Part shown: positions 50,019 to 58,825 of the stretch, piece by piece
Layout of the letters: every line of letters starts with the position of its first letter
Position numbering within the stretch: the first letter of the stretch is position 1
Source: Pueribacillus theae
GTDB lineage: Bacteria; Bacillota; Bacilli; Bacillales; UBA6769
Reading direction: 5' to 3'
DNA: 64,000 bases
Assembly: GCF_003097615.1 (NCBI RefSeq)
Contig: NZ_QCZG01000020.1
Location: forward strand, 1-64,000
The notes under the pieces: generated by a model
What the model saw: the letters and a program-made list of their open reading frames with translations, nothing else
Database searches by the model: none
What the model was told of the DNA's origin: nothing
Program-made: the position numbers and the translations under genes

Positions 50019-51536
50019 TTGAGTCAAGTTATTTCAAAAGATCAGTTAAAACATTACAAATTATTTGTGAACGGTGAATTCGTCGACGCGGAAGAAGGTA
50101 AAGAATTTGAGGTAATAAACCCTGCTGACGAATCGGTAGTGGGTTATGCCTCATTAGCAACTCAGAAAGATGCTGAAAAAGCTGTAAAAGCAGCTAAAGC
50201 CACCTTTGAAAGCGGTATTTGGGCGAACAAAACAACTGGGGAGCGTGCACAAGTATTAAATAAACTCGCTGATTTAATGGAAGAAAATTATGACGAAATA
50301 GCAAAGCTACTTATCGCTGAATCAGGGTCAACGGTTGCGAAAGCGGATGTTGAAATACTTAACACGATAGATGGTTATAGAACATATGCAGATTTAGTTC
50401 GCACGGACTATGAATATGAGGCGATACCTCCTAATTCAGTAATGGGAATTCCAAGTCTTAATTTCGTGAATAGAGTGCCTGTAGGGGTTGTTGTTGGAAT
50501 TATTCCTTGGAACTGGCCATTATATCTCGCGATGTGGAAAATAGCACCGGCACTTGCTGCGGGAAACAGTGTAATCGTTAAAGTGGCAAATGAAACACCA
50601 TTGCATGGACTCTTTATCGCTGAGTTAGCTCAAAAAGCTGGCGTTCCCGCCGGAGTTCTTCAAGTGATTACTGGAGATGGACCTGAAGTAGGGGAATATT
50701 TGGTCACACACCCATTTGTAAATAAAATTTCTTTCACAGGTTCGACTGAAGTTGGTAAACGAATTATGAATTTGGCATCGGATGACTTAAAGCGATTGAA
50801 ATTAGAATTAGGAGGAAAATCAGCTCAAATTTTCCTTGAAGATGCAGATTTAGATATTGCGATTGATGGTGCGTTGTTTACAGGTTATCAACATAATGGG
50901 CAAACGTGTCATAATGGTACGCGAGTATTTGTACCACGCAGTATTCATGATGAAGTGGTTGAAAAATTAGTAGAGCGCACAAAAGCAATTAAAGTAGGTG
51001 TTGGTCCAGAAGCTGGAATTGGCCCAGTTATTTCAAAAGTTCAACATGATAGAATAAAAAAATATATTCAGATTGGGCAAGAAGAAGGAGCCACTCTTGC
51101 AATTGGTGGTGATGAACCTCAAGGAGAAGAATTTGAAAAAGGGTATTGGATAAATCCAACAGTATTTACGAATGTGACGAATGATATGAGAATTGCAAGA
51201 GAAGAGATTTTTGGACCTGTTATTTCTGTTATCCCATATGATGAGATTGATAAAGCAATTAATATGGCAAATGATAATCCAAATGGATTATCAGGAAACG
51301 TATGGAGTAGGAGTATTGATCGTGCAATCGAAGTTGCAAAGAAAATGAGAACCGGTATGGTGCTTATTAATGATTCTGCCCTTATCAGTAACAAAGCTCC
51401 ATTCGGAGGATTTAAACATAGCGGTTTTGGAAGAGAATCAGGAATTTATGGTTTATTAGAATTTACAGAAGTACAACATATTCATGTAGGTATTTCTTCT
51501 GAAAAAGATTACTATAAGGCTATGTTTACTGAATAA
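50019..51536 (+). CDS. NAD(P)-dependent aldehyde dehydrogenase
   Basis: Oxidises an aldehyde to the acid. IIPWNWPLYLAMWKIAPALA, FTGSTEVGKRIM, the catalytic Glu in LELGGKSAQIF and the nucleophilic Cys in GQTCHNGTRVF are all present, so the enzyme should be active. 505 aa, typical of the broad ALDH family. TTG start after AGGAGG. In the pathway it would feed an acid to the CoA ligases or remove an aldehyde released by the crotonase; the sequence does not decide between these. Confidence 0.92.
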   Translation: MSQVISKDQLKHYKLFVNGEFVDAEEGKEFEVINPADESVVGYASLATQKDAEKAVKAAKATFESGIWANKTTGERAQVLNKLADLMEENYDEIAKLLIAESGSTVAKADVEILNTIDGYRTYADLVRTDYEYEAIPPNSVMGIPSLNFVNRVPVGVVVGIIPWNWPLYLAMWKIAPALAAGNSVIVKVANETPLHGLFIAELAQKAGVPAGVLQVITGDGPEVGEYLVTHPFVNKISFTGSTEVGKRIMNLASDDLKRLKLELGGKSAQIFLEDADLDIAIDGALFTGYQHNGQTCHNGTRVFVPRSIHDEVVEKLVERTKAIKVGVGPEAGIGPVISKVQHDRIKKYIQIGQEEGATLAIGGDEPQGEEFEKGYWINPTVFTNVTNDMRIAREEIFGPVISVIPYDEIDKAINMANDNPNGLSGNVWSRSIDRAIEVAKKMRTGMVLINDSALISNKAPFGGFKHSGFGRESGIYGLLEFTEVQHIHVGISSEKDYYKAMFTE

Positions 51537-51628
51537 TTAAAGGTAAGACCATTAAAAGAATACAATAAGCTTCATACAAAGTAGATTTGTTGCTTCAAAA
51601 GCCAAGGTATCACAGGTTTTTTACAATT

Positions 51629-51664
51629 AAAGCGGTGTCGAACTTAGAAGTTGATGCCGCTTTT
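51629..51664 (+). terminator. Possible terminator between the aldehyde dehydrogenase and PaaK-like genes
   Basis: AAAGCGG pairs with CCGCTTT and inner AACTT/AGTT can also pair, but the T-run is only four bases. Confidence 0.45.
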
Positions 51665-51718
51665 CCAATCGGTTTGCTTATGCTTTTCAAAATACGAGTT
51701 TTATTAGGGAGTGTATGT

Positions 51719-53092
51719 ATGGTAAATGAAGTAATGTCGAGACAACGGGCTTATGATTTGCAGACAAAAGAAATTGGTTATTCAGAATTTTGGGATATTG
51801 AAATGGAGACAATGTCAAGAGATAAATTGCTTAGGCTAAAGGAGGATAAACTACAAAAAATAATTGAACAAGCTTATCAGACCCCTTTTTATCAAAGAAA
51901 ATTTAAGGAAGCTGGTGTTTCACCTTCTGATATAAGAACAATTGAAGATTTAAAGAAACTACCAATCACTACAAAAGATGACATACGAAAAAGTCAAGCG
52001 GAACACCCCCCATATGGTGATTATCTGACAGTTCCTTTAAAGCAGATTTCTGGGTTATATTCATCTTCTGGATCGACTGGGCAACCGACAACTTCTTTAT
52101 TAACATTTAGAGACCAAGAGGTTGTAACAGAAAGATCAGCAAGAAGTTACTGGGCTTTTGGAATACGTCCAGAAGACGTTGTACAAAATATAATTAATCC
52201 CCAACTATTTTTAGGATATTGGTTTGTGCATTGGGGTGCAACAAGAATTGGTTGCTCCGTCATTAGCATGGGTATTGGGTCAAGCGACAGACAATTGCAA
52301 GTGATGCAGAGATATGGAGTAACTTGTGCTTTTATGACTCCTTCCTATGCCTTCCATTTAGCAGAATTTGCTTCAAAGAAAGGCATTCACGTTCGGAAAG
52401 ACCTCAATCTTCAATATATTGTTCTAAGTGGGGAACCGGGTGGATCAGACCCTGTCATTCGAAGCAGAATTGAAGAAACTTGGGGTGTGAAAGTTTTTGA
52501 TTGCCCAGGTATGATGGAAGCTATGGGATGGGGATATACTTGCAAAGAACAGAAGGGTGTTCATATGCAAGAGGATCATTTTATTTGGGAAGTTTTAGAT
52601 CCAGAGACAAAAGAACCGGTTCAACCTGGTGAAAGAGGGGTACTAGTTTTAACGACGTTAGAAACAGATGCTCAACCGCTAATTCGGTGGTGGACTGATG
52701 ATTATGTTCTTTATTCTGAAGATTATTGTCCTTGTGGACGAACTTCTCATGTTTTCCCGGGAGGTATTTTGTCAAGATCCGATGATATGTTAAAAATTTC
52801 AGGTGTTAGGGTATGGCCTTCTGGTATTGAATCTGCATTGAAAGAAGTCAACGGATTTGGCGGTGAATTTAGAATCGTTAAGGACAGTTCCTCTATTCGT
52901 AAAGAGACAGGAGCTTTGTTCAAATTGAAGTTACAGGTTGAATGCAGATCTGAAACCGATGCAGTAGATTTTATAAAGAATGTCAAAGATAAAATAAAGG
53001 CTAAATTCAACATTACACCAGAAGTTGAATTAGTAGCCGTTAACTCTTTGGATCGTTTTGAATTTAAAGCGAAGCGCATTATCACTAAATAA
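51719..53092 (+). CDS. Phenylacetate-CoA ligase (PaaK)-like protein
   Basis: A second adenylating CoA ligase, of the PaaK type. The P-loop is SSSGSTGQPTTSL (about 112-124); DCPGMMEAMGWGYTC, LVLTTLETDAQPLIRW and YCPCGRTSHVFPGGILSR follow. The C-terminal domain (DDMLKISGVRVWPSGIESAL) matches the PaaK lid. ATG at 51719 follows AGGGAG; the frame is open 44 codons upstream, without resemblance to the family. 457 aa. PaaK enzymes activate phenylacetate and other aryl acids, but this member's substrate is unknown. Confidence 0.88.
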   Translation: MVNEVMSRQRAYDLQTKEIGYSEFWDIEMETMSRDKLLRLKEDKLQKIIEQAYQTPFYQRKFKEAGVSPSDIRTIEDLKKLPITTKDDIRKSQAEHPPYGDYLTVPLKQISGLYSSSGSTGQPTTSLLTFRDQEVVTERSARSYWAFGIRPEDVVQNIINPQLFLGYWFVHWGATRIGCSVISMGIGSSDRQLQVMQRYGVTCAFMTPSYAFHLAEFASKKGIHVRKDLNLQYIVLSGEPGGSDPVIRSRIEETWGVKVFDCPGMMEAMGWGYTCKEQKGVHMQEDHFIWEVLDPETKEPVQPGERGVLVLTTLETDAQPLIRWWTDDYVLYSEDYCPCGRTSHVFPGGILSRSDDMLKISGVRVWPSGIESALKEVNGFGGEFRIVKDSSSIRKETGALFKLKLQVECRSETDAVDFIKNVKDKIKAKFNITPEVELVAVNSLDRFEFKAKRIITK

Positions 53093-53386
53093 ATATAAAA
53101 ACTTGACATGTATAAATCTTAAAATGGTACACAATATAGAACACCTCTGATAATGTTGATTTATTGAAAGGTTTTTTTACATGGCAAAACCTTTTAAAAA
53201 AGTAATATGACCAGTCGAAATTATATTGACTGGACATACCATTTATACGATATGGATTTTTAGAGAAGGGTTTGAAAATTTAGTAATGTGGAAATACGGA
53301 TGGGTTTTGAAAATGAGTTTTAAAGTTTAAATGAACAATGGTCAATAAGCTTTCAAAGAAAAGGCAAGGTGAGGAGGTTGGTATTG
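53093..53386. other. Regulatory gap ahead of the TRAP transporter genes
   Basis: No gene is visible. It holds operator 2 (53208-53236) and ends in the GAGGAGG ribosome binding site of dctQ. Confidence 0.6.
53208..53254 (+). promoter_or_regulatory. Operator-promoter 2, upstream of the TRAP genes
   Basis: ATGACCAGTCG and TGACTGGACAT form an imperfect inverted repeat around AAATTATAT, the same 9-base spacer as operator 4. TTGACT (53226-53231) lies in the right arm; 17 bases on is GATATG (53249-53254), a weaker -10 than at the other sites. Confidence 0.7.
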
Positions 53387-53875
53387 ATGAATAGAATTGA
53401 TAGGTCTATAACTTTGCTATCCAGATATGCGAAGTATATTTCCATGTTTGTTCAAGCCGTTATGATGATATTTATCACAATTTCTGTCATTATGCGAAAA
53501 TTTAACCATGCGGTATTAGGAGATTATGAACTTGTTCAGTTAATGTTGGTAGTTTTAGTGATGTTGGGTTTGGCGTATGTGCAACAAATCAATGGCCATG
53601 TTTCGATTGGGTTAATCGTTGATCGTTTTTCGAAAAAAACCCAAAGATTCTTTGATGGAATTGCTTATTTATTAATATTTTTCTTTTGTGGATTAATTGG
53701 AATCATCAATATTCAAGTTGCCATTGATTATTTCTTTACTCTTCGAACAACTGCCATACTAAAGGTGCAGCTTTACCCATTCGTATTTTTAGTTGGCATT
53801 GGTTTCATTTTTTGGAGTTTAGTCGCCTTGTTAAACTTAGTAAAAGTATTTAGACCAACACTTGAACAGGAATAA
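53387..53875 (+). CDS. TRAP transporter small permease subunit (DctQ type)
   Basis: Small membrane subunit of a tripartite ATP-independent periplasmic transporter. 162 residues with four membrane helices; RKFNHAVLGDYELVQLMLVV and YVQQINGHVSIGLI are typical DctQ motifs. ATG at 53387 follows GAGGAGG; an in-frame start six codons earlier is less well placed. First gene of a Q-M-P set. Confidence 0.9.
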   Translation: MNRIDRSITLLSRYAKYISMFVQAVMMIFITISVIMRKFNHAVLGDYELVQLMLVVLVMLGLAYVQQINGHVSIGLIVDRFSKKTQRFFDGIAYLLIFFFCGLIGIINIQVAIDYFFTLRTTAILKVQLYPFVFLVGIGFIFWSLVALLNLVKVFRPTLEQE

Positions 53876-53914
53876 AATGAAAGTTCAATATAAAAAAAAT
53901 AAAGGAGAGTAATA

Positions 53915-55219
53915 ATGCCAGTTGAAGTTATTGGGTTTATAGGAATAATCGTAATGTTTGTATTGATGGCTATTCGAGTTCCAATTGCGATTGCAATGAT
54001 GGTTCCTGCAATTATTGGCATTTATTATATTCGTGGCTGGGATGCCGTATCCACTAGTTTACATACAATAGTATGGAATCAAACATCTAGTTACACTTTA
54101 GCTACAATTCCAATGTTTATTTTAATGGGACAGCTGCTATATATTTCTGGAATTAGCAGTGAGCTTTTTAATATGTTTAGAGTTTGGACAGGTTCACTAA
54201 GAGGTGGATTGGGTATAGCTACAGTAGGTGCGTCAGCTATTTTTTCTGCTGCATCTGGATCAAGTTTAGCTAATACGGGAACAATGGGAGTTGTCGCTTC
54301 GAAAGAAATGCTTAATTCGGGTTATGATAAATCATTATCTGCTGGTGCGATTATAGCAGGTGGAACACTTGGTATTTTGATTCCTCCAAGTACAGCTTTT
54401 ATTGTATACGGATTAATTACTGAGGTTTCTATAGGTAAGCTGCTAATAGCGGGGATTATTCCGGGGATTATACTAGCTTTATTATATATGATAACTATTT
54501 ATGTATCCGTTCTTATTAAACCCCAATTTGGTCCAGCTGTTGAAAAAACAAGTTGGAAAGAGAAGTTCAGTTCATTTAAGTCTATATATTCGATTGCCCT
54601 ATTATTTATTTTAGTAATAGGCGGAATGTATTTCGGCTTATTCACTCCTACGGAGGCCGCTGGGGTTGGTGCGTTTGGAGCTCTCGTAATTGGTTTAATA
54701 AGAAGAAGAATTACGCTAAAAAGTTTCATTACCGCCTTAAATAGTACATTAACAACAACTAGCTTTATATTTGCTATTGTAGTTGGAGCATTTATTTTAA
54801 GTTATTTCATGGTTCTAACGAAAATCCCAACTTATCTAAGTGACTTTTTAACTTCTACTAATTTATCAACTCTCGGTATTTTAATGCTTATTGTTTTAAT
54901 GTATATAATTTTAGGAGCAGTAATGGATTCATTGTCGATGATTGTCGTTACATTGCCGATTATCTTACCTACACTTGTGGCACTAGAAGTTGATTTGATC
55001 TGGTTTGGTGTCATTGTTGTATTACTTATTGAAATGGCCATGATTACACCACCGATTGGCATGTTATGTTTTGTTCTTAATGATGTTGCACCAGAAATGG
55101 GAGGATTGAACACCATTTTCAAAGGAGCTTTAAGATTTGTTATTCCTTTAGTAATCATGATCGTTTTGCTTTTTATTTTTCCTACATTAGCATTGTTCTT
55201 ACCAAGTTCCTCCTTTTAA
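53915..55219 (+). CDS. TRAP transporter large permease subunit (DctM type)
   Basis: The ion-coupled transport channel, 434 aa with about 12 membrane helices. Family signatures include IPMFILMGQLLYISGIS, AIFSAASGSSLANTGTMG, GGTLGILIPPSTAFIVYG and FTPTEAAGVGAFGAL. AAAGGAGAG precedes the start. DctQ lies 40 bases upstream. Confidence 0.95.
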   Translation: MPVEVIGFIGIIVMFVLMAIRVPIAIAMMVPAIIGIYYIRGWDAVSTSLHTIVWNQTSSYTLATIPMFILMGQLLYISGISSELFNMFRVWTGSLRGGLGIATVGASAIFSAASGSSLANTGTMGVVASKEMLNSGYDKSLSAGAIIAGGTLGILIPPSTAFIVYGLITEVSIGKLLIAGIIPGIILALLYMITIYVSVLIKPQFGPAVEKTSWKEKFSSFKSIYSIALLFILVIGGMYFGLFTPTEAAGVGAFGALVIGLIRRRITLKSFITALNSTLTTTSFIFAIVVGAFILSYFMVLTKIPTYLSDFLTSTNLSTLGILMLIVLMYIILGAVMDSLSMIVVTLPIILPTLVALEVDLIWFGVIVVLLIEMAMITPPIGMLCFVLNDVAPEMGGLNTIFKGALRFVIPLVIMIVLLFIFPTLALFLPSSSF

Positions 55220-55358
55220 AATAACTTAATCAAAAGTTAGTTATCAGGAGGGTGAATATAATGTAAAGGAAAATAGAATGCTAGAGTTTAAATGTTCATT
55301 ATTCTTTGGTGATACAGTTTGTAGAATTTAATTATGGATTATGAGGGGGAATTTAACT

Positions 55359-56456
55359 ATGTTATTTAAAAACAAACTTTTTTTAATTTTTAATCTATCC
55401 TTACTGGTATTGCTTATTTCTGCTTGCAGTGGTTCAACTGGAGGTAAACAAGAGGAAGGACAAGAGCAATCTACAGGAACATCAAAAGTAATAGAATTAG
55501 ATTTTAATAATGTGTTTCCTGCCACTCATCATCTAGCGGCAAATGTTTTTGAACCTATGGAAGAAGTTGTTAAGGAAAAAACAGATGGCCAACTTAAGAT
55601 AAATTTCCACCATAGTGCGGTTCTAGGTTCAGTCACTTCAACTTTAGATGATTTAAACGGTGGACTTTATGATATGGCTTTAGGGGTACCCGGATATTTT
55701 TATGATACAGATTTATTCAAATTGTCGCTTCTAGAGCTTCCATTTTCTTTTGAGAATGTAAGAGATATCGCAAATGTCCAAACAAAATTTATGGAACTAC
55801 ATGGAGAAGGTGTTTGGGGAGATAAAATCACATACTCCAAAGTTGGTGCTGCAAGCGATCCGTTCGTCATATATAGTACAAAAGAAATTCGCTCAGTTGA
55901 CGATATGAAAGGAATGAAAGTTGCTGTTACAAATGATACTTGGAATTTAGTTTTTGAAGAGTGGGGAGTCACACCAGTTCAGTTAGACCTAGCCGATTTG
56001 TACGAAGGCCTTCAGCGAGGGGTAATTGATGCTGCGTTGTGGTCGACAGTAGGGGGAATGGGTATTAAATTATATGAACCTGCACCATACATTGTGGATC
56101 TCAAAATGTATTTACCAATTAGTGGACCAGTAATAAGAACCGAAGCTCTCGAAAAAATGCCAGAAGATTTAAGAAATCTTTTTGTAGAAGATATATTACC
56201 GGAATTTAGTGAAATGCTAGTAGATAACTATGAAAAACAAGAGGCTAACGCGTGGAAAGAATTAGAGAAATTGGTGGAGGGTAAGGGAGAAATTATTAAA
56301 TTGTCTCCAGAAGCTGAAAAAGAATTTAAACAATCAGCTGAAGAAACATGGAACAATTGGGTAGATCAGGCAAATGAAAGAGGGTTTGATGGGGAACAAT
56401 TAATGAATGACTATAAACAAATCCGTAAGGAGTTAGGGATCGAACTACCTTTTTAA
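55359..56456 (+). CDS. TRAP transporter solute-binding lipoprotein (DctP type)
   Basis: Extracellular binding protein tethered by a lipid; the lipobox is LLISAC (Cys near residue 23). The DctP fold is shown by ATHHLAANVFEPMEEVVKEK, GGLYDMALGVPGYF, MKGMKVAVTNDTWNLVFEEW and YEGLQRGVIDAAL. The place usually held by the carboxylate-binding Arg of DctP reads MKVAVTNDTW, so the ligand may not be a simple C4-dicarboxylate. 365 aa; ATG at 55359 follows GAGGGGG. Confidence 0.92.
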   Translation: MLFKNKLFLIFNLSLLVLLISACSGSTGGKQEEGQEQSTGTSKVIELDFNNVFPATHHLAANVFEPMEEVVKEKTDGQLKINFHHSAVLGSVTSTLDDLNGGLYDMALGVPGYFYDTDLFKLSLLELPFSFENVRDIANVQTKFMELHGEGVWGDKITYSKVGAASDPFVIYSTKEIRSVDDMKGMKVAVTNDTWNLVFEEWGVTPVQLDLADLYEGLQRGVIDAALWSTVGGMGIKLYEPAPYIVDLKMYLPISGPVIRTEALEKMPEDLRNLFVEDILPEFSEMLVDNYEKQEANAWKELEKLVEGKGEIIKLSPEAEKEFKQSAEETWNNWVDQANERGFDGEQLMNDYKQIRKELGIELPF

Positions 56457-56478
56457 TTATTTGTATATATTAAAATAC

Positions 56479-56525
56479 TGACCAGACAAAATAATATTGA
56501 CTGGTCATTTTTTTTATAATATTAT
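56479..56525 (+). promoter_or_regulatory. Operator-promoter 3, upstream of the crotonase-led operon
   Basis: TGACCAGACA (56479-56488) and TGACTGGTCA (56498-56507) form an inverted repeat with the 9-base spacer AAATAATAT. TTGACT (56497-56502), 17 bases and TATTAT (56520-56525) make a strong promoter overlapping the right arm. Confidence 0.8.
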
Positions 56526-56662
56526 AGATATTAGGAAAACATTTTGAAAATTAATTTTATAAAAAGTAAAGGGGGAATGAACATAAATTTAGTTTGGCTT
56601 CCAAAGGTCTATAAAGTAATGAAAAAAAGTTTTAAACAAATTATTAAATAGGAGGTATTTCT

Positions 56663-57568
56663 ATGTTCGCAAATAATGATAAAAAAGTAATTCCTGGAGA
56701 ATACGAATATAAGTGGGTGAAGCTTGAAAGGATTGGGAAGGTTCTTAAAATTACCTTTGATCGCACGAAGCAACTAAATGCTTTAAGTGATGAATTAGAA
56801 AGTGAAATTCACCTTGCTCTTGATGAGGGGGATGCTGATGACGGTGTAAATTGTATGGTGATTACAGGCAATGGGCACTTCGGCGTAGGATATGATATGG
56901 CGAATGAGCCAGGTGAAAAAAATGTCTTAGATCCAGGTAGATTTGATACGGTAGGTGATTTTATTGCATTTTGGCAAGAAGCTGACGATGCAATCGTAAG
57001 GAGGCAGCTACACTTCTTTAATTTAAAGAAACCCGTTATTGCAGCAGTGGAAGGGTATTGTTTAGGTGGTAGCATGTGGTTAGCCATGGCATCCGACATG
57101 GCCTATTGTTCTGAAACAGCTGTATTTGGTCAACCAGAAATTAGACACTGTTCCAATAGTACTTTTCTAATCCCTGCTTTATGTGGTAGGCAGCATGCTA
57201 GCCGATGGTTGTACACAGGGGATCATTTTGACGGTAAGGAAGCAGAAAGAATCGGTTTGGTAAATGAATGTGTTCCTCCTGAAAAATTAATGGATACTGT
57301 AATGTATGTAGCTGAGAGAGTCGCAAAAGTTCCTCATCTTTCTGTTCGATATATGAAATCATTGATCATGCAAGGCACGTTAGCAGCTGGACTGGCTAGC
57401 GCAATGGAATATACTGCACCTATATCAACACTTGGTCATACAGCTCATTCGAAAGAAAGAGAAGAATTTATGAAGTTGGCAGAAGAGAAAGGGATAAAAG
57501 CCTTTTTAGAGAAAAGAGACGGTCCATTTCTACCAGAACCAATGGGTCCAAAATCAAAAGTTAAATAA
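56663..57568 (+). CDS. Crotonase superfamily protein (enoyl-CoA hydratase/isomerase-like)
   Basis: A 301-residue crotonase. The oxyanion-hole segment GYCLGG (131-136) and FGQPEI (155-160) are present. Of the two catalytic glutamates of enoyl-CoA hydratase, the second (rat Glu164) is kept as Glu159, but the first (rat Glu144) is Trp139 in SMWLAM. A plain hydratase role is therefore doubtful. One-Glu members include hydroxycinnamoyl-CoA hydratase-lyase, isomerases and hydrolases. GGAGG precedes the start; it leads the six-gene operon behind operator 3. Confidence 0.85.
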   Translation: MFANNDKKVIPGEYEYKWVKLERIGKVLKITFDRTKQLNALSDELESEIHLALDEGDADDGVNCMVITGNGHFGVGYDMANEPGEKNVLDPGRFDTVGDFIAFWQEADDAIVRRQLHFFNLKKPVIAAVEGYCLGGSMWLAMASDMAYCSETAVFGQPEIRHCSNSTFLIPALCGRQHASRWLYTGDHFDGKEAERIGLVNECVPPEKLMDTVMYVAERVAKVPHLSVRYMKSLIMQGTLAAGLASAMEYTAPISTLGHTAHSKEREEFMKLAEEKGIKAFLEKRDGPFLPEPMGPKSKVK

Positions 57569-57612
57569 TTTTTTAGTCAGTTTCTGTAGTTTAATAGAAG
57601 GAAGTGAAACTT

Positions 57613-58785
57613 TTGAAAAAAGCCGTCATTATTTCGGGTGTTCGTACTGCGATTGCTAAATCTCATGGTCAATTAAAAGATGTGCCTGAAGAAGAATATG
57701 CTTCTTTAGTTGTAAAAGAAGCAGTTGAACGAAGCGGTGTAAACCCGGAAGATGTGGAAGATATCATTTTTGGTAATACGCTAAGTGCGAATGCAAATAT
57801 CGGTAGATATTCAGCACTATTAGCGGGCTTACCAATATCCATAAGTGGCATTACACTTAATCGGCAATGCGGTTCAGGGTTGCAAGCAATTAATTATGCA
57901 GCTCAAGGGATTCAATCCGGTGTAGGTGATCTCTATATAGCGGGAGGAGTGGAAAGTATGACTAGAGCTCCTTATATATTAGAGAAACCATCAACAGCTT
58001 ACAGTCGAATACCCCCAAGATTTCTCGAACTTCATGCTGCTCCACCCGATAAGGGAGACGCTCCTATGGGAATTACGGCAGAGAATGTTGCTGAAGAATA
58101 CAATATTACTCGAGAAGAACAAGATAAATTTGCACTAATGAGCCAGCAGAGAGCTGCAAATGCACTTGAAAAAGGGTATTACAAAGAAGAAATTGTCCCC
58201 GTCAAAATAACGGATAAGAAAGGAAACGTTACCATTTTTGATACCGATGAACACCCAAGACCACAATCGACATTGGAAGCTCTAAGCAACTTGCGACCTG
58301 TTTTTAAAAAGGGTGGAACCGTTACCGCTGGGAATTCATCTGGGATTAATGATGGTGCGGCAGCGCTTGTCCTCGCGTCCGCTGAAAAAGCAGCTGAATT
58401 TGGCATTCAACCACTTGTGTCGATTAAATCCCAAGCTGTTGCCGGTGTGCGCCCGGAAATTATGGGTATAGGGCCCGTTGATGCGGTTCGCAAAGCTTTG
58501 AAGAGAGCCAACTTACAGGTAGAAGATATCGATCTTATTGAACTGAATGAGGCCTTCGCTTCACAATCTGTAGCTGTCGTAAATGAATTAGGATTAGACA
58601 TTGAAAAAGTGAATGTCAACGGGGGTGCAATTTCATTAGGACATCCAATTGGTGCAACTGGAGCCATTTTAATGGTGAAGTTAATTCATGAAATGAAAAG
58701 AAGAAATTCAAGATATGGTTTAGTAACGATGTGTATTGGCGGTGGCATGGGGATCGCAACAATTGTAGAAAATGAGCAGTTGTGA
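57613..58785 (+). CDS. Acetyl-CoA acetyltransferase / 3-ketoacyl-CoA thiolase
   Basis: Thiolase that cleaves a 3-ketoacyl-CoA (or condenses two acetyl-CoA). The nucleophile is Cys86 in LNRQCGSGLQAI; the His of GHPIGATGA and the second Cys of TMCIGGGMG complete the active site. 390 aa. TTG at 57613 follows AAGGAAG; GTG at 57604 is too close to that site. Last step of the proposed beta-oxidation route. Confidence 0.94.
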   Translation: MKKAVIISGVRTAIAKSHGQLKDVPEEEYASLVVKEAVERSGVNPEDVEDIIFGNTLSANANIGRYSALLAGLPISISGITLNRQCGSGLQAINYAAQGIQSGVGDLYIAGGVESMTRAPYILEKPSTAYSRIPPRFLELHAAPPDKGDAPMGITAENVAEEYNITREEQDKFALMSQQRAANALEKGYYKEEIVPVKITDKKGNVTIFDTDEHPRPQSTLEALSNLRPVFKKGGTVTAGNSSGINDGAAALVLASAEKAAEFGIQPLVSIKSQAVAGVRPEIMGIGPVDAVRKALKRANLQVEDIDLIELNEAFASQSVAVVNELGLDIEKVNVNGGAISLGHPIGATGAILMVKLIHEMKRRNSRYGLVTMCIGGGMGIATIVENEQL

Positions 58786-58825
58786 TAAACGTGTCAAATA
58801 TTAGTAATGTTATGTGAGGTGTAAA

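Noticed and set aside
53102-53126. TTGACA after the PaaK-like gene as a fifth regulon promoter
   Set aside because: No inverted-repeat arm and no good -10 at 17 bases.
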